Assembly: GCA_000310025.1 (NCBI GenBank)
Contig: FN647863.1
Location: forward strand, 107,977-171,976
Reading direction: 5' to 3'
From: Ectocarpus siliculosus
Lineage: Eukaryota > Sar > Phaeophyceae > Ectocarpales > Ectocarpaceae
Length of the DNA: 64,000 bases
How positions within the stretch are numbered: position 1 is the stretch's first letter; the number at the start of each line of letters is the position of its first letter. Under the pieces are notes generated by a model. The model was not told where the DNA came from. It saw only the letters and a program-made list of their open reading frames with translations, and made no database searches. The translations under genes and the position numbers were made by a program. This document shows, piece by piece, positions 1 to 12,200 of the stretch.

Positions 1-3000
1 CCTGCCACAATCCTGCAAGTTGCAAGCGTGATAGGTTGGGGCGTTTAAACGTATTCGACCCGGTCACGGTTGCAGTCGCCCGAAAGCAGGGATCTCCAAC
101 ATCAGGCTTTTTTGTTTTTGTTTTTGCATTCGGGGTGCAGGGAACGTTGGGAGGGGGGGGGTGGGGTACAAGCTTTTACACGTGCGTAGTTCGCTCATGC
201 TTGTGCCTCTCGCTGTCTGTAAGCATGTCTATCATAGGGGGGGGAGGAGGGGCGCGTGTCAGAGTAGACCAAATGAAGCTACCAAGGGGGGGTGGGGGTG
301 TTTGTGTGAGCGGAGGAGGATGCCAATAATTAGCTACCAAGCTTGCAGCAACCAGTGTCCGTTTGTTGTCGGCCCGATTCTAGCACGAGTGACGTCTTCC
401 AACGCCGCTCGCTAGGAACAACAAAAAATACGATGGGCGGACGACCGGGCGCGTGAGGTGTGGTGTGCGTACCGTGCCGTACCGTACCGTACCGGACCGT
501 ACCGGAAACCATGTTGTAGGGGATGGCTTGGCTTGGCACCCGCTTGCTCGACCTTGGCTTGAGCGTTGTCGTCGTTGATCCTTCTCGTTTTGACACCCTC
601 ATACGGCGAGGCTTGCGGCGCGTGCCTTTGGTTCTTCGTTTTTGAGTGCTGTTTGTGTGTTGCTTGTTCGAGTGCATACGGTTTAGGTTAATAGGTTGCG
701 TTTCGTTATTTTCGCCCTGGTTACAGGGGCGAAGGATCCCAGGTCGGATCGGCGGCTATTTATGCCGCTGTGTAGCCTAGCAGGTGCGCGAGCGTCCGGG
801 AAATTATGAAAAAGAAGGAAAACAGGCGATATCGGTTGGTGTTTGTTGTCTCTTGGGGTCGGCCGTTTCAAGTACGCGGGGTTGATTTGGTGTGTTTGTT
901 TTCCCTCGAATGGGTCTGATTGACCACTTGATTTTCTTTCCTTGTCATTTGTCGTTGCAGTTTCCGCCCATGGAAAAATGTGTTGGTTGTAGCCGTGTGG
1001 TGTGTTGGTTGTTGCCCAAGCTGCTGCCTGGCCTGGTCAGGGTTTTCTTGCTTGGGTCTGAATTGGGTGAACAAAGTTGGTCGTTGTTGTTGTTGTTGTT
1101 GTTGTCTCGTCGCGTTGGAGGAGGTCTCGAAGGTTTGTAGATTCCATATTTTCGTGCTCTTGTCTCGTTCGTGTATCGCCGGCCTTGCATGTTTTGACGA
1201 AACGTCTGAGTGACAGGCCGGGTCTGTGTTGTGGTGTGAGTGGCGTGTTGTGTGCGTTTCTGTGTGTAGTACTCGTGCCTTGATGCACTCTCTTGTCTTG
1301 GTGCGGGCCATTTCACATGCCACGTGCAACATTTCAGTGTTAGCTGTTGTCGTTGTTGTAGTCGTCCAGGACCGGTCAGTGATGTCATGCATATCCCGAA
1401 TCGTTTTCTTTTCTTTCTTTCTTTCTTTCTTTTGTTCTAGTCGTCTTTCTTCTTTTTTTTGTTCTTGTCATGTGAAGGAAAATAGCAGGGCTTGGTTGAC
1501 GTTCAGCATGTATCGGTTTCGCACGTCTTGCCGCGATATAGTTGTGAGTTTGCGTGGGTGTTAAGCAGATACCACATGGATGTGTTGATAGGGGTTCTCC
1601 GCAGAGGGTTACTGCGCTCTGCTGTGTGTGCGGCCCTGAAAAGAAGAAAACGCGTGGCCAACGAACACGATGAATAGGCCAGGATGAGTGGATTAGTTTT
1701 GTGAATGGTGGGTCAGAATGAATGAATCGAGCACAATTAAATTTCTTTGATCCAGCATTTTGTGGTTTCTATTTTTTCTTCTCGCCGAACGCTTCACTAC
1801 GCCTGCCAGGCGCCGAAGTTAATACAGTCGGTGGTTGTTGCTCCACCGCTCTTTAGGCCCCAAAGACGGCATCTTTCGTACATGGCATACGGCGCACAAA
1901 AGCTCCCGCTCTCTCTCTGATTGGCCGAAAATGCTTCCAAGTTGTGCCTCCTCAGCATGGGCGTTGCAAGGAGTCGAAATCCACAATGTCTTGCCGCCCT
2001 GCTCCCATCGTGTGACAAGTGGCCGCGACCGTCACCTTTTTTTCTTGCGCTAAAACTGCTGTTACATATCGCTCGTGAGTAGAGTTGGGGGAAATTTCTC
2101 CTCACAGGTGTCACGTTTGCAGAGGGCCCACACCCTTCAGTCTGTGGAAGGCGATTCCCTCCCTCTTTTCACACGGCCATGAAAGTTTACATGAACGTTT
2201 ACACACGACAAGGACACAGTCGTGGACCAACAGATGGATGGAATTGAGCTATACGGCAGAAGGGCTGGGCGTGACCGACTTATAGCCGGCGTCATGAGTG
2301 ACGTCATAATTCAATGGGAGTGCAAGAAAGGTTCTTCAACCTTCCAGCGTGAAGTTTTCGTCGGAAAAGGCTCGGGGGGGTCGCGGTTTTTTGCAAAAGT
2401 GTGGGGGGGGGGATCTGAGACGAGGTCCTCCATCAACATTACCTTGAAAATTATTCACATACATGCATATTCTCTCCGTTGCTCTGTTGAGAAATAAAAA
2501 GGAACCTCCCTAATCACTTCTTCTAATAACATTTTCGATGAAGCGAGATGACCCACACAGCAGCCGTGCAGTGATTCAGGCAACTTGAGACTACACGGGT
2601 AGCGTTTACGGTGCCTTCGTCAGAACTTGGGGATCATCTTGATAAAAAAAAAAACTTTCAAGAGCATTATTTTCCAAACCGCCTGCTTTAAGAACAAACA
2701 GTCTTTTGTGGCGGTAACCTTCTGAGCCGATGTGGTTTCAATTCTGGGCGCAGTCAAACGAACTGGGTTCTTTGCTCGACATACGCCCGCTCAACGAAGA
2801 AAACGTGGGGCAAGTGATTCATTACCGTGTTACCCAACAAACATACTCGACGTTACGGGTAAGGAGGTGAAGGAAGGAACGAACGGCTGAACACCCCGCT
2901 TCGACAACTAGTTCAGTCAATAAGCTCCGTGAAGCAGAAGGATCGTGAAGACACAAGAACCTCAAGCGTGTCCTTCCTCCCGTGATACCGAGAACGGGTG

Positions 3001-3610
3001 ATGCAGCCAGACAAAACGACGACACGCACAGACAAGCGCACCTCTCTCTCTCTCTCCCGCCCTGCCGACACCGTTATTGGTCTCAGGTTGGAAATTTGGT
3101 CCTCAACCTTCGTTGTGACTTTGAGAAAACATGGTTCATGCCGCTGATAATAAAAAAACAGAAGGAAAAATAATGCCTGCTTCCTGGTGGGTGCTTGTCC
3201 AACATCGGGACCTGACTTGACAGAAACCTGGGAGTTGCTTCGACTGAGTATACTATTTAGCTCGCGGAGCAACTCGGGACCGGCACAAAACCCACAAAAA
3301 CCGGTGCTGTACCGTCTCGCAGCAACGGGGGGCAGGTGCTTGTTCGACGAAAACCTAGACGAGGCTGTGGCCAGGCTACCTGCACGAAACCACGAGCATA
3401 TCTTGGCCCTCGTTGTTGTCGGCTTTCACGTGCGACAGCAGTGTAGATGCACATGCCCCTTGGTTGTTCTGACGTACACGGGCGAATACTCGATCTTCAA
3501 GACATCAAGCGCCCAACAAAATCATCACCAAGCAAACAAATGCAATAGAGTATATTCCACACCCAGGAGGGGCCTACCGCACCACACCCGCCCTCAGTAT
3601 AGCCGCACAT
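1..3610. other. Stretch without a recognisable gene; simple repeats
   Basis: No open frame here shows a recognisable domain or a convincing exon structure. It holds ACCGT-type pentamer repeats near 470-505, a GTT run near 1080-1106, TTTC repeats near 1410-1432 and several poly-G tracts (about 153-165, 238-246, 2400-2411). The open frames between 868 and 1392 are rich in T, Q and N because of these repeats. It lies downstream of the Josephin gene, so its right edge may include that gene's 3' UTR. This is inference. Confidence 0.5.
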
Positions 3611-5066
3611 CTAAACGCGAGCTTCCGCTGTGCCTACGTGGCCGTCACTGTCGTGGCCCACCCCTGCCACCTCCTCCGCCCCTTCGCCAACAACAAACAC
3701 GTGTCCGTGGTGTTCCCGTACTTCCCAGGCCAGGTGCTCCACTAGGCCGCGCGTTCCCCCCAACCGCTGCGGCTTCGGTATCCGGGAATCGAGGCTGTAC
3801 CAAGCCGTCCCCCCCGCTCCCCCACCGTCGGAACCGCAACAAGAGCCTTGGTTGCTGCTGGTTCGGTTTCGAGTTCGGCCCCGGTTGTCCTTCCCTCTCC
3901 GTCTCGACGGACTGAGCTTCTCGAAGCAGCCCGTCTGCTCCCCGTCGTCCCCTTCACTTTCGCCGTCAGCGCTTGCACCCGTACCAACACCAACACCAAC
4001 ACCGACACCGACACGTTCGAGATGTCTCGTCGCGCCTCCTCCCCCCGCCGGTGCAGCTTGCGGGGCCCCCTCTCCGCCTCCGGGGGATAATCCGTCGTCG
4101 CCGTCGCCGGGACCCTTCGCCTTGACGATCGCGTAGAAGTGGTGGGTGACCCAAGAGCCCCAAAGGAGGCTCCGGCAGACGAAGTTGACGATCACCCCCC
4201 GGATGGTCGCCGAGTCCCAGTCGACCCGCGCCAGCGCGAGCTCGAAGGCGGTGGGGTCCTGAGATATTGATGATACGGCCGCCGGTCGTAGTTTATTGGT
4301 CAGGATTTAGCGCCGGGAAAAAACAGTTGGTTGGCGCGGGGCGGGGGGCAGCGGTATAGGGGGGGGGGGGGGGGGTACTCATGTTTTCGCATGCCTTCGC
4401 GGTTACACCATTGACCACGTGTCCTCGAGAGGACGGAGCGGGGTTCCCACAGGACCGACCGCCTACGGCCACTCGTTCCTTCCTACTTTGCCAAGGGTGC
4501 CCCAAAATGCTTCCCCTTGACTATCTATCCTATCGATATCACTTCCCGCCCTTTCAGCCCACTTCCCAGCAGGAGGGGGCGGGGGGGGGAACAGGCGTGT
4601 GACCTGCCTACTCCTGAGATAGACTCCAACGGAACCGGAGCAACGTTCTTACTATTGCGGCAGTCGTTTCCGATCACGATTCTTACGTGTTCACCCGCAC
4701 CAGCATCGTGCCTCGAGTTTTCATGGGCAGGCTCGCCGGCGCACAAAGCATGACATGGCACAGCAGTGTTTGCTTGCACACATGTCCCCAAGGCGCATCG
4801 GCGCGATGACCGTTTAGGCCGGTCGAAACGATGTACGACTCCGCAAAAAAAAGCAAGAAAAATAAATCATAAGTTCATATGAGAAAAACCAGAAGTTTTT
4901 TTCCCGGGGTTTGGCCGCGGATTCTGTGACGGAGTAGAAAAAAAACACGCCGAAAAAAACAAAACCGCTCCCAGTTTTTTGTTCCGTAAACACGCGCCGG
5001 CAAGGAGCCGAACGGTTGCTTCAGAGACCTTCATGGTGCCCTCTGGTTTTCTTGTTCGTTTCACTT

Positions 5067-5097
<31 letters not shown>

Positions 5098-5865
5098 CCA
5101 CTTACAGCATTCAGAATAACTCGCTCGCCCGCCTACAGTACCTGTTACTACCTTCGCATCTCCCTATAATAGAGCAACAAAGCGATACACCTCCAAGTCG
5201 ACGCGGGCCTGCAACTGTACCTCTCACCTTTGCGTTGAACACGACGTGGAGAGAAACGCGGCATTCCCTTAGCTTCAAGGCTTCTAGGACGACGTTGATA
5301 TCGTAGTCCCCAACCATAGGTATCACTGACTTGTACGGATTGATCAGCAGGCGCCTGAGGCCTGATTCTGACCGCAGAGTCGCCTCGCGGTTGCCCCTAT
5401 GCGGCAGCACCAGCAGAAGCAGCACCGGGACCAGCACCAGCACCAGCAACAACAACACAAGCAGCAGCAGCAGCAGCGGACATAGAAAAATTCGCCGTTG
5501 TTGTCTTGTTCTACGACAGGGTTACCAACTTTCTCGATTGCACGTATTCGTCACGCTGAAGATGAAAACGACGGCAGGGTTGCACCAATAGGGCAACCCT
5601 TGCTGCTTCCGACACTACTATTTCCCACCTAAATACCTTGTACCATAAACACTTTTTTGCACGTTTCACCCCACACCGGAGCGGCGACAAAAGGGCACTG
5701 CTATGTCTCAGCTCCGTCACTAGCGTTTCGAAAAAACAGCACAAAAAACTTCCACTATACTCCGGGAAAGGTCCAACACTTCAGCAGCAGCAATACCATC
5801 AACAGCCACGACGACGACGACAACAACAACAACAGCAGCAGCAGCAACAACAAGAGCACAGCAGC

Positions 5866-5908
<43 letters not shown>

Positions 5909-6063
5909 GGACCTTATTCTAAGCGTTGCCACAGCGACAGCGTGCTGTCTCACAATTCAAGGGCGAGGCGTTCCATCAGCTCTCGGTTGGCCCAGGGCTC
6001 TTGAAACAGGTTGTTCAGCGCGTGCATGGCGCACTGCATGAGGCGCTGCCTCTCGTGGTACAT
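3611..6063 (-). CDS. Josephin-domain deubiquitinase (ataxin-3/JOSD-like), three exons
   Basis: Predicted cysteine protease that removes ubiquitin. Exons read downward: 6063-5954, 5396-5228 and 4258-3611. Junctions are GT-AG and phases agree (2, then 0), giving 308 aa with a TAG stop at 3613-3611. The start is the ATG before YHERQRLMQCAMHALNN, the classic Josephin opening with the catalytic Cys at residue 11. Exon 2 carries INPYKS and GDYDINVVLEAL, matching the NP..S..GNYDVNV block. Exon 3 carries THHFYAI, with the catalytic His near 133, and AWYSLDSR. The third catalytic position, usually Asn in (Y/F)NLDS, appears to be Ser248. A Gly/Ser-rich, low-complexity insert of about 100 residues separates the His and YSLDS blocks, so the protein is much longer than human JOSD1/2. 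Family assignment is firm; activity is uncertain because of the Ser. Both introns hold trinucleotide repeats. Confidence 0.85.
4355..4480 (+). repeat. Dispersed poly-G-led repeat, copy 1 (SINE-like)
   Basis: A long G tract is followed by TACTCAT, then CGCATGCC, ACCATTGACCACG and a GAGGACGGAGC block. The same order of blocks occurs at 48249-48365 and 48796-48890. This copy lies in intron 2 of the Josephin gene. Size and spread suggest a short interspersed element, perhaps tRNA-derived, but no clear A and B boxes could be fixed. Confidence 0.5.
5067..5097. repeat. (GTT)n microsatellite, about 10 units
   Basis: Uninterrupted TTG/GTT units inside intron 2 of the Josephin gene, read as CAA on the coding (minus) strand. 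It is not translated in the exon model. Confidence 0.9.
5809..5908. repeat. CAA/CAG trinucleotide tract in Josephin intron 1
   Basis: ACG units grade into mixed CAA/CAG units and then into a nearly pure CAA run from about 5866 to 5908. It lies wholly inside intron 1 (5397-5953). A second CAG/CAC-rich stretch at about 5401-5480 sits directly next to the exon 2 splice acceptor and forms part of its pyrimidine-rich lead on the minus strand. Poly-Q or poly-N frames read across this tract are artefacts. Confidence 0.9.
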
Positions 6064-7337
6064 GATGTTAGCTGTCTCTTTGCCACTACAGCAGTAGTCT
6101 ACACCTGCTGCAGACCAGATCGATGTCGACGCAAACCGGGCAGACGTGTAACGATGCAGAGAGGAAAGTTGCAGCAGCAGAGTTAGGTGCACGGACTGCT
6201 GTCCAACGGCTGGAACCAATGGGTGGTTGGAGTAGCAGCACAAGACAGCAGGGGGGCTACAGCGAGAGGTCACGGCAGAGCTACAATACTTGCAGACTAC
6301 ATACATACGCATCCATACACCGACTTCCCGAATAAAAACGAGCTTAATCACCGCGCACACTTCTGCAGAATAAGGTAAGACACGTGTCCATCAGTGTTAA
6401 TCTGCTTCGAGTTGTGCAGTATGCATCGGCAACCATTGCAAAGCACAGGGGTAATTGGAGTACTTGCTGTCAGCAATACCAAACGAGACGCCCCGGGGGT
6501 GGGAGGTGTGCCGCGCCAAGCACCGCTAAGCGGACTATGTGACGGCGTATCCCGATAGCTCTTACAACGGAAAAGCGCGTGGACAACAGCACACGTCCTG
6601 TCTCTTTCGCATGCCGTGCGCCCACAGCAAGGCGTGGTCTCACGAGGATCCCCCCAGGGGAGTGGGTGTTGAAAGTGTAGACAGCACTCTGGAGAGGGGA
6701 CTATGAGCTTCCGGGCACACAACGAACCTACCGCAAGCTCGACGATGCTATGCTCGGGGTGCAGCACCTGTTTGCCAACTAGGCACATATCTTGTGCTTC
6801 TGGTCTTGGTGAGCTCTTACCTGCTTGGCGAGATGTGCTTGGCGGGCGCCTAAGCTTGTGTGCGCGCTCGATGTTGTGCCATCAAGCATCCGCCCATCAA
6901 GTGAGTTGGAGACGGGCGGTGGGCGGCGGGCGGCGCAACCCAGTTGGTTTGGGGTTCGAGAACCTAAAAAAAAGGTTCGCGATTCGAACCTTATATTATG
7001 GTTCATCCCGCGCAATCAGCGCGCAATGCGCAATGAATTGATGCATCGCCGTTCGGGGCGGGAGAGACATATATATATATATATATCTGAAATGCGCTGG
7101 AACGAGTATTCTTTTGTGAGTTCTTGGGAATCCGCAAACTGGGCATTTCTAATGCATCTCATCGCTGGTTCACCTAGCTTGCTCTTCGCGAAAAGCGTCC
7201 ACGAACAGCAGGCAGTGGAGCTCCCAGCTGCGGCGGCAGTATCTCCGGGGCGGCCCCTCGTCATGCGCTGCTCTGAAAAATTAAATAATGATGGCTCGAA
7301 GGTGTCGCTGCTGGGAGACAAACCTGCTCCCACATCT

Positions 7338-7436
7338 ATTGATCGATATAGGCTATTCTATTAGTCAGTCTACTTCAACAGTCAGTCGCTGATTGTTGAA
7401 GTAGACTGACTGATGGGATTAGCCTAAATCAATCAA
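7338..7436. repeat. Imperfect palindrome (hairpin, MITE-like)
   Basis: The arms TAGTCAGTCTACTTCAACA (7362-7380) and its near-complement (7394-7412) surround a 13-nt loop. Outer pairing continues with interruptions: TAGGCTA against TAGCCTA, and ATTGAT against ATCAAT. The roughly 100-bp fold could be a small foldback transposable element. Confidence 0.6.
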
Positions 7437-8120
7437 TGCTAATAATGCAGAATGGAGGACCAAGAAACAAAAGGGAAGGGAGCAGTCCGCTGCTCCTAGC
7501 TTCGGATACTCATAGTTTTTTTTATTGATCTCTTGTTTTGGCCTTCTTAGACCAGGTCCGCTCAGCGCTCACTCGGAGAGTGCGAGCGTGAGGCTGGGAT
7601 TCTGATCCTCCTTCGAGCGATACAATCTGGAGCAACTACGCTGTACACGTCGACCCCCCCCCCGGGCATCAATCCCATCCGTCACAATGCTTTTGCAGCC
7701 ATTGGCATCTACCGACTAGTTCCACGATGACTGGGTATACGCTCTGATGTCCAACTGCCGTGTCGGCTTAGAATCATTGGTGGCCGTCCTTCTCTCCCAG
7801 TGGTCGGTTTGGGAGTTTCACACAGTTCAAAATGATCGATTTACATCCGCGATGCTGGCATGATACGGGTGGTGCCCACTATGTGTGTGTTTGGGTGCGC
7901 GCAGGTGAAACACGTAGGTGCTCTCACGTTTGGAATTGCCGCCATTGAAATGTGAGATACCCCAAAGTGCAGCTATATCGGGTCGACATTGTGACAAGAT
8001 ATTTTGATGCCGTTATTTCGGCAATTCTGCCATTCATTCAAGTCGGGGCTGTATCCTTCTGGCGCTCATACAATGCTAAAAAACTGCTCATACATATTGT
8101 AGCTGCTTTACCATAACATA

Positions 8121-8400
8121 CGGCGGTATTCGTTTCGGCGGTAGGGACGGTGTCACGTTATTCGGCAGTAACGACTCTAGCGGAGGCGGTAAAACCTAAA
8201 TTTGACGCTGGTTGTTCGGCGGTAACACCATACCGAGTGCGGTTGTACCGATTTGGTGGTAGTAGTTTTTTGGCGTTTTTTGGCGTAGAAGACTTTGGCG
8301 GAGGTGGTGTGAGTACATGTATACAATAGGTAGCGGTAATTTTCGGCGGTAGTGCCATAGACTCACGACGGCATGTATTGGCGGTAGGAGATTTTCGTGC
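8121..8400 (+). repeat. Island with irregular GGCGGTA motifs
   Basis: Six exact GGCGGTA heptamers, often preceded by TTC, and several one-base variants are scattered over about 280 bp without a fixed period. The same motif type recurs at 24778-24860, on the other side of the retrotransposon, so the element inserted into or near this island. Function unknown. Confidence 0.5.
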
Positions 8401-8537
8401 GTGGAGGTAGATTGGTCGGATTTGACACAGTGGTGTTAGCGCTATCGACTAAGGTGGTTTACTCATGCTTTAGCGTAACAGCAACTGCTAAAGGTTCCCA
8501 TTCGTTTTGGCTAGTTTCACGGGGATGTTAACATTTG

Positions 8538-8640
8538 AGTCAAGGGGGAGCTAGCAAGGGGGGTCGAATCAAGGTGGGTCTAGCAAGGGGGGACTCATCA
8601 AGGCGGGTCTAGCAAGGGGGGGCTAGGCAAGGTCTAACGA
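8538..8640 (+). repeat. Short minisatellite, core CTAGCAAGGGGGG
   Basis: Three to four units of about 30 bp combine CTAGCAAGGGGGG with ATCAAGG(T/C)GGGT. They are slightly diverged and G-rich on the plus strand. Confidence 0.6.
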
Positions 8641-8895
8641 TCTACCTTCTCATGCACAGACCCACAGATTGGTTGTTCTTAGCAGTTGGTCAAAGTTCCT
8701 TCCTTCGTTCTTGGCCGTGTTAAACACCTCAAACACGCTGACACGGAACCCTGGAGGGTTTCCTTCAATGGTTCAAGTACACCCTAATGTATACCCTCGC
8801 CCTCTTCAAACCATCGCGAGATGGAATGAATCTCGTATTTAGCGCCCGTTCATGCTTCCGTGACAGTTGTACCGATACTGGCGGTTTCGTATATC

Positions 8896-9163
8896 TGTTA
8901 TAGGATTCAGATGTGTAGACGGAACATAGAAGAGCTTGGTTCCTTCTAGAAGGCGCGGAGAGATGTAACTCTCCGCGGAAGGATAAAAAGCAGGGGACAG
9001 GATCTAATAGCCCCTGCTTGTGCAGAGGATCCTGTGCCCCTTGGTGTCATTCCTACCGATACCCAAGGCAACAGCTACTGCTGCTGCTGTTCTACAAGAG
9101 TAACAACAAGTGAGTTCTTCTTCACGGGTCAACCAGACTTCATCACGCGTGCATATCACTACA
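8896..9163 (+). repeat. 5' LTR
   Basis: 268 bp, starting TGTTATAGG and ending CACTACA. It contains GATAAAAAG (8982-8990), a possible TATA-like box, after a hairpin with arms 8954-8962 and 8969-8977, and a second stem built on CAGGGG and CCCCTG. It matches the 3' LTR except for one base near 9156. Confidence 0.95.
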
Positions 9164-9299
9164 CTTGGCGTTGTCGGCTTATTCGTACGGTGTTGTCTGG
9201 CTTGGTTGTGTTTTGGCGCGGTTTGGTGCTTTAGGCTGCTGCTGCAGTTTTTTGCGCTTTCGTCCCAACCACAGTTTAGCTTTGCCTCGCTTATCGGTA

Positions 9300-12200
9300 T
9301 GTCTCAATCTAGCGGACTCTGCTTCGGCGAGTCCTGAGCATTCGGAACGTTCGCGTTCGCCAGTGTCATCGCCCCGTGTAGCGACCTTCGGGTCCCCAGC
9401 AGCTGGCCGTCAGGCCACACAGCTGCTGCTGTCTTCGGACGGTGCTCGTGCCGCTGACCCTGTTGCCGATGCCGCTCGTTTGTCAGAGCTTCGCGCTCAA
9501 CGCATTCGGGAGAGGTTCGCCTCGCCGGCTTCGACCGACGCTAACCCCGTGGGTGCTGTCCTCAAACCGCCAGCACCCACACCTGGAACTTCGGTTTCTG
9601 CCTCTGTGTCTTTGGGTGTACAACAGCAGTCCGTCTCGACGGCTGCTGGTGATGAGCTTTCTGAATTCCCGCGTGAACCACATGTCGACTCGAATTTTCC
9701 TCTCGCCCCATCCACCGTTGAGCACCCTGCTCTTGGGACCGACATCGGTTTCGACCATGTTGCTGGCCCTGTAGTACCACGCTTGTCCAGTCGCTCGGCT
9801 TCTCGCAGCACGTTGCAGTTCGACTATACAGTGCCGGCGATTCCCCCTTTTTCTTCTCGTAGCGATCGTGTACAAGCAGCGGCTCGCGCTCAACGGCTTC
9901 GTGACCGTCGTGCATCTGCTTCAGTGACATCACCGCTTGCAGATTCCGCCGCATCACCAACCACTGTTCCAGTAGTTTCGACTACACGGGCGATTTCGAT
10001 TGCCTCTGGCACACTCCCCACAGTAGCCTCGTCTACCCCAGCTCTTTCGGTTGATTCTACTGCATCTGATCCCGTGGTTTCGCCCACACAGGCCATTTCG
10101 ATTGCCTCCGATGCTTTAGCTTCAGTAGTTTCGACTACACGTGCAGTTTCGACTGCTAATGTGCCTGTCCCTGCGGTCTCGACTGCTGTAGGTGTGTTTG
10201 CCCCCATCCCTTTAGCTCCGCCGCTACCCACAGTTTCGACTGTTCGCGGTGCTGCTGCCTTAGCCGCCCCACCTTTGCGTACCGTTTCGACGCTGCGTAC
10301 TGCTGTGACGTCTGCCCCCCCACATGCCTATCATGTTCCCACTACTGGTGCACCTGTCTCTGCGGTTTCGACTGCTGCACGTGTACTTTTGCCCATTCCA
10401 TTAGCTCCGCCCCTGCTCACAGTTTCGACTGCTGGCGATGCTAATATTCCTGCAGCTCCGCCTCTTCGCACCGTTTCGACCCTGCGTACAGTGTCGTCTG
10501 CCCCTTTCCCCGCCCACACTACTTCCACACAGAACCCTGTGTCAGCGGCTTCGGCTGCTGTAAACACCGCTGTTTCTATGCCAGTAGATATGCCTCTGCT
10601 CGCATTTTCCACAGATTCACGTGTTCACACGGCGGGTTTCGATCCTACCGTTTCGACCGACTCTGCCATGCTAGCTCCTGCTTCGGCGCCCCTAGCTGCG
10701 ACCTCGGTTGTTTCAGCAGTACCCTCTGCCCCTACCCTTTCCCCTTACCCTTACGCCGTGCCCCCACCCCCCCCCATGCTTTCTTCTTCGCATGAACGTG
10801 CTGCTACGGCTGAGGCTTTGCATCGTCTCGAAATCGCAGAGCGCTACAATCGCCATCTCCACGGCCTTCTTAGCACCATGGTGACCACGACTCCGGCCCC
10901 CAAGCACGAGCCGACATCTTCAGTTCGGCTTTCGACTCCCGAGCTTCGGGATTCCGCCACCGGCGGCGGAACAAGGTCTGCAATCACCGGCCGGCCGGCC
11001 GAGCCTGTCCAGATGGTTCTACCCCCCGCGGCGTCGGCGACTTCGGCCACCATCGCTGCTTCGGCGGCACCCTCGGCTTCGGCCACCATCGCTGCTTCGG
11101 CGGCACCCTCGGCTTCGGCCACCACCGCTGCTTCGGCGGCGCCCTCGGCTTCGGCCGCCACCCCTGCTTCGGCAGTACCCCCGGCTTCGGCCCCGGCTTC
11201 GGCCCCGGCTTCGGCCACGGCTTCGGCCACGGCTTCGGCCACGGCTTCGGCCACGGCTTCGGCCCCGGCTTCGGCCCCGGCTTCGGCCACGGCTCCGGCC
11301 ACGGCTGCACCTCTCTCCTGCCCGCGGTGGATCCCCGCCGCCCTGTGGGACGTCATGTCCGCGGATGCGCGCTCGACCGCATGGACGGACGCCGTTCGCA
11401 TGGCGAGCGGCGCCGCCGTCGATGCTGACCGGGCGGCCGCCCGACAGGCCCAGGACGATCTCGCCGACGCAGAATTCCACCAGCAAGTCTCCGTCCGAGA
11501 GGAGGAGCTCAGGCTCCTCCGAGCGACGCGCGCTTCGAATGCGAAGCAGATCATCGACCTCGAGGCACTTCAAAAGAAGTGCGAACAGCAGAGGAGTCAA
11601 CTGGCCGCCACCTTGACGGCAGACAGGCGCCAGGAGGACGCGCTCGTCGAAGCGGGCCGTAAGGCCGGCAAACGACGGGAGCAGGACCTCCGCGAACGCG
11701 AGGAGCGGTCGTCCCGCGCCTCGGGAATCGGCAGGCGAGCTGCCTCGGCACCGACCAGCTCTGCCGCTTCGTCTCGAACGTATGCGGCTGCAGCTTCGAC
11801 CAGCCCGGTCACCCGCTCCTCGTCGTCGCGACGTGGCCTCATCGCGTTCGAGCCAGGTGATTACAGGTTCACCCCGGCTAAGCTAGCCGATGTTGCGCAG
11901 TACCAGCAGTTCAACTTCCTTCCTGAAGATAGCCAATCGGTCAGGGACTTGGCCACGGAAGTGGCGATCGCGTTGCCGGCGGCCGCCACCATACAGGCGG
12001 CGGTGGATGTGGCTAACGCCTCCCGTCCGGATCTTCGGGATCTGGCCGGCCGTCTTCCTCGCTGGTATGCGGACGGCCAACGCCCGTGCCACTGCTCCGG
12101 TGGTGTACCCTGGCTGCAGCGGTCCGCCTTTAGAGGCTTCCTATGGGTTCCAGCAGCCGGCGCCGGGTCGTGTCAAGCAGGCACAACCGAGTCGAGAGAG

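Larger units (their letters stand above)
6064..8895. other. Intergenic DNA upstream of the Josephin gene
   Basis: No gene is recognised. The first part must include the Josephin promoter and 5' UTR, but no clear TATA or initiator could be assigned. An AT dinucleotide run is at about 7069-7087. A hairpin (7338-7436), a GGCGGTA-rich island (8121-8400) and a CTAGCAAGGGGGG minisatellite (8538-8640) are listed separately. Confidence 0.5.

Noticed and set aside
868-1392. Q/T/N-rich minus-strand frames as a gene
   Set aside because: Driven by a GTT microsatellite; no domain, no splice support.
3630-4136. Long Pro/Thr-rich open frames on the plus strand as a gene
   Set aside because: They lie antisense to exon 3 of the Josephin gene; their composition comes from the GC-rich insert of that exon.
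5638-6004. Poly-Q/poly-N/poly-T frames as a repeat-expansion protein
   Set aside because: They read through a CAA/CAG tract that falls within intron 1 of the Josephin gene in a phase-consistent model, with no other domain.
6960-7000. tRNA gene near GGTTCGAATCGCGAACC and a T run (minus strand)
   Set aside because: Only a B-box-like string and a T run; no D or anticodon arm upstream.
9890-11600. Long minus-strand Ala/Glu- or Gly/Arg-rich frames
   Set aside because: Mirror frames of the Ala/Ser-rich gag repeats on the plus strand.
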